Positions 34,818 to 48,962 of a stretch of 64,000 bases of DNA are shown one piece after another; the first letter of the stretch is position 1, and each line of letters starts with the position of its first letter. This stretch comes from Diphasiastrum complanatum (lineage: Eukaryota > Streptophyta > Lycopodiopsida > Lycopodiales > Lycopodiaceae). The notes beneath the pieces were generated by a model that was not told the DNA's origin, did no database searches, and saw only the letters and a program-made list of their open reading frames with translations. A program made the position numbers and the translations under genes. The DNA is taken from NCBI GenBank assembly GCA_029204225.1, contig MU831869.1, positions 1 through 64,000 on the forward strand, written 5' to 3'.

Positions 34818-36132
34818 TGTTGGAGCTCAATTTAATTCCTACTCATCCCAACAGCCCTCCTTCCTTCTCTAGATTTTACTCTCTCAAATGTAACCTGCAG
34901 AAAATGAAATGTCGCTACAATCTAGTTTTTACTCGTATTTTTTACACAGCCAAAAAATGCGAAAAACTCGACATTGTGTTTTACACAGAGTTTTCTGACA
35001 TGCGACAATGCAAGTTTTATACAGGTTTCCATGTAGGCGAAAATTGAGAAAAAACCTGACACTACATATTTGCATGCAGTTTTCAACAAGCGAAAAAAAA
35101 GGTGACACTTGCCCTACAATAGGCCAAAGTTGTCCTACAAATCAAAGGCGATGTTCTACAACGTTGAATCTTCCAAACACTGAAGGTGTCTTCCAAACTC
35201 CAAAGGTCTCTCAAATGTCGAAGGTGTCTTCCAAACGTCGAACGTGTCTTCCAAACTCCGAAGGTGTCTCAAACGCTGAAGGTGTCTTCCAAACGTCGAA
35301 GGTGTCTTACAAATTCAGAAGGATGCCCTCGGGTAAAGGCAACGACCAAAAGGCCAAGGAGTGTCGCATTTCCAGTCCGCTAAAATACACAGATTTTCGC
35401 TTTTAGACCAAAAAGCCTTCACGCTCCATCAACGAACCGATCCACTGATCAGTTTAACAGCTGTTATCAATCTTGTAATTGTAAAGTTAACTTAGTACAA
35501 GATTTTTCTAGCTGATATATATACATGTGATTGAGCGATTGTACAGAGAAAGGATCATGATACGTAAGGTTAGATAGCAGAGAACGTCTTTTATCAGTAG
35601 CTGACTCCTGAGAGTTAGTGATCATAGAGAGAGAGAAAGAGAACTATTTTAGAACCTTAGCAATTGTCTTGAATCTGTTAGTAGGATCACGCGCTTATTA
35701 GTGCAACTGTATTGTGGTCTGATCATTGTATTTACAACTTCAATATAAAGATTCGTTATTGTTCTACACCTTCACATTCTTGTTGAATGATAACTCTCGC
35801 TCCTCTCACACAAGCATTATTAAGAAGAGAATGGTATGGCTGTCTCTAACGCTTGGATTAATTCTACATTCTCTTCATATCAGGTTATCAGTATTAGAGA
35901 ATTGCATGGCCGTCTCAGACGCCTAATTCCTTTTTCAATATCTCTTTCACGGCAGTCTATGACTCCTACACTGATAATCTGATTTCACACACAAAAAATT
36001 GCTCGTAACTCCATTCTCCAAGTAATCCACGGTCCTGGTTATAACAATTTTCTTTTTTTTCTTCCAATAGAAGTGGTATCAGAGCTGATATCTATTTCTG
36101 CCCATAGAGTGATATCAGTGTTTGCTCCCACA
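34818..36132 (+). mobile_element. 5' LTR of copia element B, 1315 bp
   Basis: TGTTGGAG start and CTCCCACA end, then AAAG and the primer site at 36137. Its minisatellite (35160-35330) has about eight units around TGTCTTCCAAACGTCGAAGG, more than the sister LTRs. The GA tract is only about 20 interrupted bases (35626-35643). A second TGGTATCAGAGC lies inside the LTR at about 36073. Confidence 0.85.
35160..35330. repeat. LTR minisatellite, about 8 units of 20-24 bp
   Basis: Units around TGTCTTCCAAACGTCGAAGG with unit-to-unit variation. The same minisatellite has fewer units at 28941-29060 and 37935-37995. Confidence 0.85.
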
Positions 36133-36136
36133 AAAG

Positions 36137-36148
36137 TGGTATCAGAGC
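36137..36148 (+). promoter_or_regulatory. copia primer binding site of element B
   Basis: Exact TGGTATCAGAGC, 4 bases after the 5' LTR. Confidence 0.85.
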
Positions 36149-36238
36149 AAGGTTCATTGGATTATTAGAGTCCAGGATTTATTCTAACTCTATAGGGCTG
36201 TTCTTTCTGTTTGTGTTTCATCTCTGCTGTTCGATCGC

Positions 36239-37180
36239 TATGGAAGGTTCAACCTTAGAGATCCACCTAATCAACAAATTCAACGGAGATGACTTCCACA
36301 TGTGGAAGTCCAAGATGAGAATGATCCTGATCGAGAAAGAGCTGTGGGGGTACGTAAATGGTTCAATACCCGAGTCGGTAGAACCTGAATTGCTTCTAGC
36401 ATGGGAAGCAAAGGATGGCAAAGCACTTGCCATTGTATCCTTGAATCTTAAAGACACTTAGATTGGTCACATGTCAAACAGCACCACCTCCAAAGAAGCG
36501 TGGGATATCCTTACAAGCATCTACGAGACCTCATATGTGTCCACTCGTCTCTTCTTGAGGAAGAAGATGCTGACACTCAAAAGGAGCGAAGGCACCTCAT
36601 TAAGCGACCATCTGAATGAGTTCAAACAATTGCTAAACCAACTGGCTGCAATAGGATCACCTACATCAGAAGAAGACTCTACCATGTCTCTTCTTGCCAG
36701 TCTTCCATCCTCTTATGACAATTTAGTGTTGCTTTTTAGCAACACTCCTGCGTTGTTTCTACAAAAATTGACATCAAGTCTATTGTAGGAAGAAGTAAGG
36801 AGGAAAAGCTTGTCCACGTCAACGAGTACCAAATCCATGGCACTCTACTCAACCAAACAGCAGTCCAAGAAGAAGAAAGGCTTCAAGGACAAGAAGACAA
36901 AGGCAGAATAGCCAGCAACTTCGCAACCACAACAGCAACATCACAACCAATCATCGTCCAAGACCAAGCTATTTTGCAGGTACTACAAAAGAACCAACCG
37001 TGATATCAAGGACTGTCGCATCCTCAAGCATAATGACGCCAGGAAGAAGATGCAGCAGCAACAACAAGACAACTCTAGCATAGTCAGAGATTCGCAAGAA
37101 GATGAGAGAGCGCTGATGGTACAAGGTCAACCCAATAGAGATGCCCGTCAATGGTATCTCGATTCAAGTGCCTCTTAGCA
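36239..37180 (+). pseudogene. copia gag and start of protease, element B
   Basis: MEGSTLEIHLINKFNGDDFH start, then TSKEAWDILTSIYET, LRKKMLTLKRSEG and NQLAAIGSP. The knuckle is decayed (CRYYKRTNRDIKDC lacks one Cys and the His). The protease site reads WYLDSSAS with a stop after it, so Gly of D-S-G is lost. Confidence 0.88.
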
Positions 37181-37598
37181 CATGATGCCATGCAAAGACC
37201 TCTTCTCTACACTCATAGCTACAAAATTGAAGTACATCTTCTTTGGTGACTCCAATTCACATCAAAGGCCAAGGCTCTATTCAACTACAATTCTCTAATG
37301 GCATCACTAGGCAGCTTAATGGTGTACTTTATGTACCCAGATTAACAAAGAACTTATTGTCTATTAGCAAGATCTCTAAACCCACGAACTCATAATAGAA
37401 CTAAGCATATAGAAGTTCAATTCCATTTTCTTAGAGAGAAAGTTCAAAGTCTAGATGTTGTACTAAGTTACTGTCATACAGACAGTATGTTGGCTGATAT
37501 TTTGATAAAGCCATTGTCTAGAGATAAACATTCTACTTTAGTAGGTATGTTAAATCTCAATTGCAGATCAGATTCATAGCAGTTAGCTTAAGGGGGAG
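37181..37598 (+). pseudogene. internally deleted pol and polypurine tract, element B
   Basis: LYVPRLTKNLLSISK at about 37326-37375 is followed at once by RTKHIEVQFHFLREKV and LADILIKPLSRDKHS, the end of RNase H. Integrase, RT and most of RNase H are deleted. AAGGGGGAG (37590-37598) abuts the 3' LTR. Confidence 0.85.
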
Positions 37599-38844
<1,246 letters not shown>

Positions 38845-39409
38845 TAGATTGAAATAGTTATTGGATTTTCTTGATCTATAAAAATACTTTTATTTCCAAC
38901 TACAAATTTTTCTCAACATTGCTCATTGTTTGGATGACATCACACATGATGTTTTACCTTTTATTTACAATATGAATTTGACATTATCCAAATGAAAGAC
39001 AATTTTTAGTTAGTAGTTCAAATATGAGAAAACGCAATCAAAAGACACAATCTATTATAAAATTTAATTTTAGCTTAAAAGAATGTTCTGTAAATATTTT
39101 GTTTAATCGGTTTGTTTTGGATTGTAACTTTTTTACTTGTAAGACTTTTAAATCTTAATTTATTTTTAATGAATTTTGTGCTATAACATTATTTCAAAAT
39201 ATAATAAAATATTTGGATGTGTATAAATTGCTTCTAAATTTTTATTCCATGTACAAATTTTCATGAAATTTAAATTCTTAGTATATTTCAGGTGTAAAAA
39301 AATTTGAGGATAAAAAACTAATGGGCATTTTATGAAATGGCTATAAAAGAGTCAAATATTAATGGGAATCTTTTTCGGGTAATCTACAATATTACCCATT
39401 TGATAAGCA
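38845..39409. other. AT-rich, nothing recognised
   Basis: No open frame, repeat or family similarity seen. Confidence 0.5.
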
Positions 39410-40222
39410 ACAATGTTTCTTTGAATTGAAGATTCTACTATTTGCATTTCCTTCCATGCTCCATCTTCATGCATATAGTTTGGGTACTGATGTATGAATG
39501 TGTTTGTTGTTGTTAATTCTCTCTTAAGGATTGGTTTGGACTAGTATCAGGTAGATGTGCAGGGCTTGGATGCTTCCTAGATAACGGCTCCATGAGAAGT
39601 TCTTGTTACAACTGTTGAGTGACAGTTGTAATAAGTACTTTGTAGGATTCCCATTTGTGTTAGCATCAGGTAGATGTGCAGGACTTGGAGATCGATCTAC
39701 CACTCCACTGATTTCTGATGTTTCCCGTTTTCTGGCTCCCTGAGGAGTTCTCCTTACAACTGTTGAGTGATAGTTGTAGGAAGCACTGTGTAGGTTCTGT
39801 GGTTTCAATTTTAAAGAGGTTGTGTTGATTCTGTGATTTCAGTAGGAGTAGCTTTAGTTTAATTCCCTGTTTCTTGAGTAGAATAGTTTAGCAATAAGCT
39901 GCAGACCGTAAGAATAAAGCAAGAACTGAAATAGTTTGTAGAAAGTAGAAAATCGAGCCCTAACAGATCCTTTATCCAAGATGAGCTACCATTGCCAATC
40001 AAGGATCCGAATCAGGTCATAGGTGTGCCATTGACAGGTGGGACACACTACCATTGTACTACAACCAGACAGTCGCTAGAAGCCATAGCAAACCCGTTGT
40101 TTAGCAGAATCTCTATCAGAAGAATCACAACACACAAGGAGAGAATCGCTGCTAACATAGGAAGAATAGGCGCTAACAGAGAAGTAGAGGCAGGAGATGC
40201 TTGTGCTAACAAGAATCTTTGA
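39410..40222. repeat. 800-bp repeat, copy 2
   Basis: Same orientation as 23930-24735, with one internal deletion. Plus-strand frame 39992-40222 reads ELPLPIKDPNQVIGVPLTGG in part, and the paralogous copy reads similarly, but I do not recognise the product. Confidence 0.8.
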
Positions 40223-40262
40223 GACCTAGAAAGTATAAGAGAGAGAAAACTCTAGCAATGGA

Positions 40263-40402
40263 TCAAGAGAGAGAGAGAGAGAGAGAAAGAGAACCTAGAG
40301 AGAGAGGAGCATCGATGGCTGATTGAAAGAGAGAGAGCGCGAGCAGCAGCAGCAGTAGGCCGATCCAGAGAGAGTGAGCGAGGAGCAACAGGAGGATGGC
40401 TG

Positions 40403-40454
<52 letters not shown>

Positions 40455-40460
40455 GGGGGG
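40263..40460. repeat. GA-rich stretch ending (GA)19 G17
   Basis: GA runs at 40267-40289 and 40406-40443, the latter passing into 17 G bases (40444-40460). Confidence 0.95.
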
Positions 40461-40584
40461 AAGAGACATGAGAACGGGAGAGAACGGTGAGAGAGCATTG
40501 AGAGATAAATTTTTTGTAATGTTTTGTAGGGTTAGGGTTTTCTTAGGGTTGGAGAGAGTAAAATAGCCATATTGTGAGTTGTTG

Positions 40585-40587
<3 letters not shown>

Positions 40588-40622
<35 letters not shown>
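40588..40622. repeat. (TA)17 microsatellite
   Basis: TA run followed by degenerate ATACATATATGTATG. Confidence 0.95.
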
Positions 40623-40635
<13 letters not shown>

Positions 40636-40980
40636 GTATGCATGTATGTATATGTGTGAGTGTATCGTCCTTCTTCCGAAATGCTCAAAAAAGGTAAATA
40701 ATCTAATTTTGAAAGCTTAAAAAAACACTCATTTTCTCTTTATAAAGGTGCCACATAAATTGCTATAGTTAGACTTTTGGGCCATTTTGGTTTCGTGGGG
40801 GTCAAGGACATAGGTATAATTTCTCATAATTTGCTTTGGTGACATTCCTTGCCAGATACCCTAAAGGAGATAGAATCATCTTTTCTATATAGAGAGAGAT
40901 GTTTTATTATAGAAAGAGAAAGATATGTCCTTTAAAGAGAGTGATTCCCATTCTCAATGGAGAGAGGCACTTTCTATTGT

Positions 40981-42250
<1,270 letters not shown>

Positions 42251-42744
42251 GTTTGGTTTGAGTGGAGTTGTGGCTGTGTTGATAGCTTTTGTTGTCAGAT
42301 TTTTTGCTGGAGTGTCAGTGGTCAGCTTCTCCAACTGTCGGAATAGCTGCTTTCTGGCAATTGAAACTCAATTTGCAGGGGGAGTATTTAATTCATTTCC
42401 CTCTTCAGTCCAGGTAAGCTTATGCTTGCAATTTTTGTCTTCCTTCTCTTGTCTTTGTGCTATGAATCATGATGGTATGACCGCAGCTTATTCTTGGAGT
42501 TCACAGGCACGTGGTGCAATTCCTTCTAGAGGAGGTCGTGATCTATCCAAAGCCAGTAAGTTGTCAAGAATTTTCTATCTGGTTTCAAGTTCCAGCATGT
42601 CATTCCCTTTCAGTATGCGACAGCACTGTTCCACTAGCATAACAGTCAAACCTGATAAGTCCAAAGGCATGCATGATTCATAAGGCTAGTAAGCATTTGC
42701 TGCCTTTAAATATTTCTACAAAGACATGTGAATGTATCATTCAT
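42251..42744. other. unassigned open stretch, no gene recognised
   Basis: A 141-codon plus-strand frame (42258-42683) starts with a hydrophobic segment but has no recognisable domain, and its codon texture looks random. It could be part of an untranslated or old exon. Confidence 0.3.
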
Positions 42745-43170
42745 CTCTACATGTAGAGCAAAAAAGTGCAAATGTATACATGCGCTCTTTTTGCTCAGCC
42801 CAATAGCAATGCAAAAAGGCTAAAGCAAAAGAAAATCACGTAACTAATGTGATTCCTTCCTAAACTTTATAAATATGCATGTGTTGAGCCCTGTCTCACG
42901 TTCTATTGTGAACGCAGTAGAGCAATAGAATGTGATTCCTTCATAAACTTTATAAATATGCATCTGTTGAGCCCTGTCTCACGTTCAACTCTACATGTAG
43001 AGCAGAAAAGTGCAGTTGTATACATGCGCTCTTTTTGCTCAGCCCAATAGCAATGTAAAAAGGCTAAAGCAAAGCTTTAAAAGGCAAAAAAATTAACGTT
43101 ACGAATGTGATTCCTTCATAAACTTTATAAATATGCATGTGTTGAGCCCTGTCTCACGTTGTATTGTGAA
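42745..43170. repeat. tandemly amplified block with TATA-like core
   Basis: CTCTACATGTAGAGCA...GGCTAAAGCAAA occurs at about 42750 and 42990. TGTGATTCCTTC(A/C)TAAACT plus TTATAAATATGCATSTGTTG and GAGCCCTGTCTCACGTT occurs three times (about 42849, 42930, 43107). Confidence 0.85.
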
Positions 43171-43554
43171 CGCAGTAGAGTAGCTTTACTGAAGGCACGC
43201 CTTGAAAGTTAATGCGCTTTCTTTGCATAGTAGATGAAAGGTATTTGCAAAAGAGACCGGAGAAGGATCCAGCCTCTAATCTCAAAAGACAAGGTTCGGT
43301 AGTAGAAAGATTTGTAACAAAGCTCTAAAAAAGGCAGATCATTGGTTGTTTCAAGTGGGCTTGTAATTCGCAGGTCTGATATCTATTCTTTGTTCACTAA
43401 TGCTCCTTCTTTTGTTCATTGTTTGTTTGATGTAGTAGGATAGGGTCCGGTTTTTGAAGTTGAAGTGAAATCGACGTAGTTTTGCTTCAGGAAGTTGCTT
43501 TAGGAAGATGGAGGTCGCTTCATAATAGAGTTGTAGTAGATCTTCTAAAATGTG

Positions 43555-44222
43555 TTTCTAACTACATTCTAGCTACGTTTGTTTATTCTCGTAGCACTGT
43601 CTTGCAGCTTGTGTCGGGCTTGAGATAGCAAGTATCTTTGGTCTTTTGATAGCTTTGTCTTCTAGGTGGTCCCACCTTCTGAAAAATCATTGTTGTGGAA
43701 AATGATGCATGTTGGATGCAAATATTGTTGCCTTGAAAATTGACCCTTTGATAGCTTGCTTGGCCCATGAATCATGGTGGCATAAAGCGTTGATGGATTG
43801 TGGTTTGCTGGTGTTTGATTCCACGAATAAACATCATGGAAGCATTGATGGTCTTCATCGTTAAGAGATTCTTATTTCAGATCAATAGCGATTCAAGAGT
43901 TGATGATTCACTTCTCCATTTCTGTTGTACAATGATCCTTCTATGAGGAGCATGCAAGGACAAACTGTTACAAAGCAGATGTGAGACACAGCTTGCCTAA
44001 TGCAATTGCATGCAGGACTTGTTGTGTAAAGGCTTGCATGACGTAAACGAAGGTCACTTCAATGTTCATAAAAGAGCTGTCGTAGACCTTCTGAAATGCG
44101 CTTTGTTTATGCCTTATCACAGTCTTGCAGCCTGTGGTTTGAGGTAGCAAGTGTCTTTGCTTGTGATAGCTTTGTCTTCTAGATGACAATTGTGGTCCAC
44201 CTTCTGAAAAATCATTGTTGTG
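43555..44222. repeat. pair of 140-bp direct repeats
   Basis: The block from GTCTTGCAGC to CCACCTTCTGAAAAATCATT appears at about 43600-43690 and 44130-44222 with roughly four fifths of positions agreeing by eye. Confidence 0.8.
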
Positions 44223-45049
44223 GTAACGATGCATTCTCCCCTACTGCACTTAACTCTTTTTGGCTAGTTTCAAATAGCTAAAGCCTTATCTTCTCCCCTG
44301 CTGCACTTAGTTTTGTGCCGCTCTGATGAAGGTGTAGTTTCTTAAGGATATATCAGTATATGGTGCGTACTGAAGCTAAAACTGCTTTCTCTTGGCTACC
44401 TATACTTCCAATGGGAAAGGACATCAAACATCTGATTGTAGGAAACATACAATTGATCTACTAAAAGAAAGGAGAAGATACTGATGAAGAAGAATCTGAA
44501 AACAAATAATCTGCATAAGGTGCTAAGAGCGGTGATCCGTATAACTTATGTATCAATATAAGCTTGAAAACAAGAACGCTATGTCAACAAACACTACTAT
44601 TCTATCAAGTTTTGGGTGATTGGAACATGTGTTCAGTGACAATTTGAAATAAATCAATAACTTGGACATGAGCTACATGAAGTCTTATCACACACATACC
44701 ATACCAAAGGAATTTCAATGTTATAAAGATCACTACAATGGACTTACAGGTCGATAGAAGTCAAAATATGCTCCATGTCTTCACTCTATCATCTCATTAT
44801 TTTATTAGCATTTTCTATTGTTTATCCGTTTCTGGCTTCTGCATCTCGCACGCAATTGTGTATCCCTATCTGGGTAAATGCCAATCTGTGTATTTTTCCT
44901 TGCTTCTGTTCTGAACACACGTACAGTTGCTCATTGCACGTCTTCATGAATTGACTGAAACCTCATTGAACTCTTTCCAATTTTGGTATCTGGTTATATC
45001 GCAGTACACAGTTGTTAAAGGAAATCTAAATTTGGATGCAGGTTTTTCA
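44223..45049 (+). other. upstream region of the subtilase gene
   Basis: No second gene seen. No convincing TATA box could be chosen. CTCCCCT(A/G)CTGCACTTA occurs twice (44237, 44292). An in-frame ATG at 44927 would add 41 residues ahead of the signal peptide and is unlikely to be used. Confidence 0.4.
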
Positions 45050-48000
45050 ATGGCTTGTATCAAGGAATGGGCAACCTTGATCGTAGTAGCGCTACTCTGT
45101 AGCTGCTCCTTATGTCTGGCAGGCACCCCCGAACGCAAGGTATATTTGGCCTGAGCCAAATCAAGAGATAGAAGAAGAAAGATATTCGGTCTGGATAAGT
45201 TGATCTCAAGTAATAGTTTGTATCCAATGTAAAGCCCATGTAACATGGTGATCGAGCTTGTTACATAGTGTAGAACACTCTATAGCTTTCAGCTGTTAAC
45301 AAGGAAGATATTCCCATCATTAGTGATCCGCTTCACGACTAGATAGGACAGCGTTTTGTTCACCATTGATCATGTTTTTCTTTATCGTTTATCGTTGAGA
45401 GATTGTGATCTGAGGCAAGCGTCAAAAATATTAAAAACTAAATGCTTGCGAAGCACTTCTTATGTAACATTTGCATTTTTAATTCCACTCAGCTTGCCTT
45501 TAGTCACACCTCTGCTGAAAAGTGTTATTAATTCTCCAGTGAGGAAACAGAGATTTTGACTAGAAAAGGGTCGAAGCCACAAAGACCCGCTTCTTTAGCT
45601 GATAGAAAATTGACTATCTTATGAAGTAAGTTAAGATAGCAAGCTCAAAAGTCCAACTAAAAATCTCCACCGCTGGCTGCAGGTTTACATTGTTTACATG
45701 GGAAACCCAGATTCCAGTCCAGAGCGGATGACTCTTACGCACAAAAAGATGCTAACAAAAGCTCTCAAGAGGTATCTAGAAGTTATGAATTTGTCTTAAT
45801 GGATCTTGAAAGTCATGAGTCATTACTCACAGTGACTTTCTGTACTTGCAGCACAACGGCAGCTTCAAGAGCCATGGTGTATAGCTACACAGCTAGTTTA
45901 AAGGGTTTTGCTGCGATACTGTCTGTCGAGGAAGCAGCTTCTATCTCCAGTACTGAACAATTTTTACATTCACGATTTTTCTATACCTTTCTTGATCCTG
46001 GGCAATAAAAAATGTAGTCTTTTTCCGAGTTCTAAAGAGCTTTCTGATTTTCAGGAATGTCGGGGGTGATCTCCGTGTTTCCCAGCTTACTGAAAAAGCT
46101 GCATACAACAAGGTCTTGGGATTTTCTGGGGATAAATGTAAATGATTCACGCTCAGTTCCCACTTCTGGAAGCGATGTCATTATAGGAGTGCTTGATACT
46201 GGTATTTACAAGCAGCAAAATTCATTATCGTACCTTGATAGGCTGTTTAATATATCTTGCGCATCAGCTAATTGTAGACAACATAGACTAACGATTATAT
46301 TTCATTAGCAAAAGAGTGTGGCCAAAAGTTAGATTTGAGTCACCCGAATCTCGGAGCTTTTATATGAGTATAGGAGCGTGAATCCCATAGCTTCAGTTGA
46401 CTAACGGTTCTCTTTTGTGAGTATAGGAGTGTGGCCTGAATCTCAGAGCTTCAGCGATAAGAATGTGCCGGATCCGATTCCGTCAAAGTGGAAGGGAGAA
46501 TGTGTATCTGGTGATGAGTTCAATTCCTCCAACTGTAACAGGTGACATTTTATAATCTCCCGTCTCTTTTGTCGAAAAGTTGGTTCATGCAAAGGTTGCA
46601 AATTAGGCTGAAAATTGTGCTCCATTGTTTGCGGCATTGATGTGTATGTTGAGTGGACAGAAAGCTGATTGGCGCCAGAATGTACCTGAAGGCCTTTGAG
46701 TCGCAGTTTGGTCCAATTCAGGGCACTGGAGAATTTAGATCTCCAAGAGACGCTGAAGGGCATGGCTCACACACAGCTTCAACTGCTGGAGGAGACCTGG
46801 TGGAAGATGCAAGCTTGTTTGGACTGGCGGAAGGAACAGCGAGGGGTGCAACCCCAACAGCCAGAATCGCAGTTTACAAAGTATGCTGGTTTGGATCTTG
46901 CACAGACGCAGACATACTGGCAGCGTTCGACGAGGCTGTAACAGATGGCGTCGACCTCATATCTTTCTCCATCGGCGGTGTTCCTGTGGACTATTTTCAG
47001 GACTCTATCTCTATCGGTTCCTTCCACGCGATTCAAAATGGAGTATTTGTTTCTTGCTCCGCAGGCAATGACGGGCCATTTCAGTACACTGCCACTAATT
47101 TGGCACCCTGGTTAACAACTGTAGCCGCAAGCTCCATGGACAGAAAATTCATCTCTACAATTATGCTTGGAAACAATCTCACAGTGAAGGTGAAGGATCC
47201 GGAGTCACTAGTTTAATTTTTTTCAAGATACATATTCATGTAGACTTGGAGCTTGCAACTACATACCTGACCTTTATGTATGATGCCAAATCAAATTGTT
47301 GCACGATCATCAGGTGGACAAAAAATTAATAACATATATGGTGGTTTTTTGTCTAGGGAACTGCACTGAACACTCTACCTTTGAGCAATCCGTGGTATCC
47401 GTTGGTTGCTGGAAATGATGTTAGCGACCAATCATCACCTCTTCAAGAATATGCCAAGTACAGAAACTTCATAATACTTCACCGTAGATTATTTTGTTCT
47501 TCTATTGTAATCAAGCATTGGCTATTTCACCAATTTTATACTGCATCCCATGCTTGCAGATATTGCTTAAATGGTACTCTTGACGTAGACAAAGTTCGAG
47601 GGAAAATTGTTTTATGCTACGGTGGTTTTCGAGGATCGATTCTTTATGTTTTAGAAGCTGGTGGCGCAGGTGTCATAGTTGTATCTGAGTTTGCATATTT
47701 TGTCGGTTATGTCTATTCTCTTCCTGCCAGTGCCGTTGAGAGCTCGGATGCCGAACAGATACTCGCTTATATCAACTCGACGAGGTCACTATCTTCATGT
47801 CTTTGCCATTGTCAAGGTTTAATCCTTGTAGGCTTATTGCGAAGAACGATTTTGTTTTTTTGTTTTGATGATCCTCACTCAGGAAGTTTTCTTTCTTATG
47901 AGCTTTAACAGTTCTCCCATCGCAAATATTATGCCAAGTATCACAGTTGTGAATGATGGCTTTGCTTCCACAACTGCAATGTTTTCATCTAGAGGTCCAA

Positions 48001-48962
48001 ACTACATCACTCCGGATATTCTCAAGGTTGGCATCATCTCACTGCAAGCTCTATCCCGGTACACTACTTGCTTTTACTTCGATAGAAATAAATTCCTCTT
48101 CTTACATATGTGTTTCACAGCCTGATATCACAGCTCCTGGAGTGGATATTCTAGCAGCTTGGTCTCCCGCAATGTCCATCTCAGAAAATAGTTGGGACAA
48201 CCGAACTTCTTCTTATAACATCATCTCAGGAACGTCCATGTCCTGCCCGCATGTGACAGGCGCTGCTGCTTTTGTGAAATATTTTCATCCTGACTGGAGT
48301 CCAGCTGCCATCAAGTCAGCACTCATGACAACAGGTACTTTCATGAAGCTCCTCAATTCTATGGCTATTATTACACTAATCCCTAGATATCAATTTCTTC
48401 TTCTTGTTGTGCAGCAACTCCTCTTCAAGGAGAAAACAACACCAACACAGATGGTCCACTAAACTATGGATCTGGAGAAATATCTCCTCTCAAAGCAACT
48501 GATCCAGGCCTTGTATATGACATAGATGCCACAGATTACACCCTTTTTCTCTGCAGCATCAGCTACACATCAGAGCAGATCCAGCTTGTTTCCGGTGTCA
48601 ATAACTTTTCTTGCCCACAGGAAAACCCTCCGTCTGTGCATGATCTCAACTACCCCTCCATCGCCATAGCCAATGTCAATGGATCTCTGAATACAACCAT
48701 CTCCCGAACGTTCACCAACGTGGGATCATCACCATCAACTTACACAGTGCAGATCCAAGCTCCTGACAATGTGAATGTGGCAGTATTTCCATCCTCTCTC
48801 CAATTTGACAATGTTAACGATCGCAAGTCTTTCAGTGCTAATTTTCAGGCTAGTAGTTTGGCATCAGGGGAGTATGTCTCTGGATCACTGACTTGGACTG
48901 ATGGAGTACACGTTGTTCGAACACCCATCATCATCTGGGCATATTCTTCCACATCAGATTAA
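45050..48962 (+). CDS. secreted subtilisin-like serine protease (plant subtilase, S8), 11 exons
   Basis: Exons: 45050-45139, 45683-45771, 45852-45949, 46055-46201, 46427-46541, 46661-47189, 47357-47457, 47560-47784, 47912-48026, 48121-48334, 48415-48962. All junctions are GT-AG and in phase; total 2271 nt, 756 residues plus stop, the usual family length. Order: signal peptide (1-24), I9 prodomain ([21 protein letters not shown]), catalytic Asp140 (IIGVLDTG), His214 (GHGSHTAS), oxyanion Asn316 (SAGNDGP), protease-associated insert (about 375-470), Ser542 (GTSMSCPHV), and C-terminal Fn3-like domain ending [12 protein letters not shown]. All catalytic residues are present, so it is probably active in the apoplast or cell wall. 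Substrate is unknown. The start was chosen because the signal peptide begins there. Confidence 0.93.
46661..47189 (+). CDS. subtilase exon 6 (catalytic His, oxyanion Asn)
   Basis: The largest internal exon. It begins by completing an Arg codon (CAG|A) and ends LTVK. The donor is AAG|GTGAAG; an alternative GT six bases upstream would remove two residues. It carries GHGSHTAS and SAGNDGP. Confidence 0.9.
48415..48962 (+). CDS. subtilase last exon (end of catalytic domain and Fn3-like domain)
   Basis: Begins [20 protein letters not shown] and includes [36 protein letters not shown] and the terminal beta strand. The canonical subtilase C-terminus is complete. Confidence 0.92.

Noticed and set aside
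42258-42683. 141-codon frame starting with a hydrophobic segment
   Set aside because: No conserved motif, random-looking codon use, no supporting splice context; left unassigned.
44927-45049. Upstream in-frame ATG for the subtilase
   Set aside because: It would bury the signal peptide; the start at 45050 gives a normal secretory leader.
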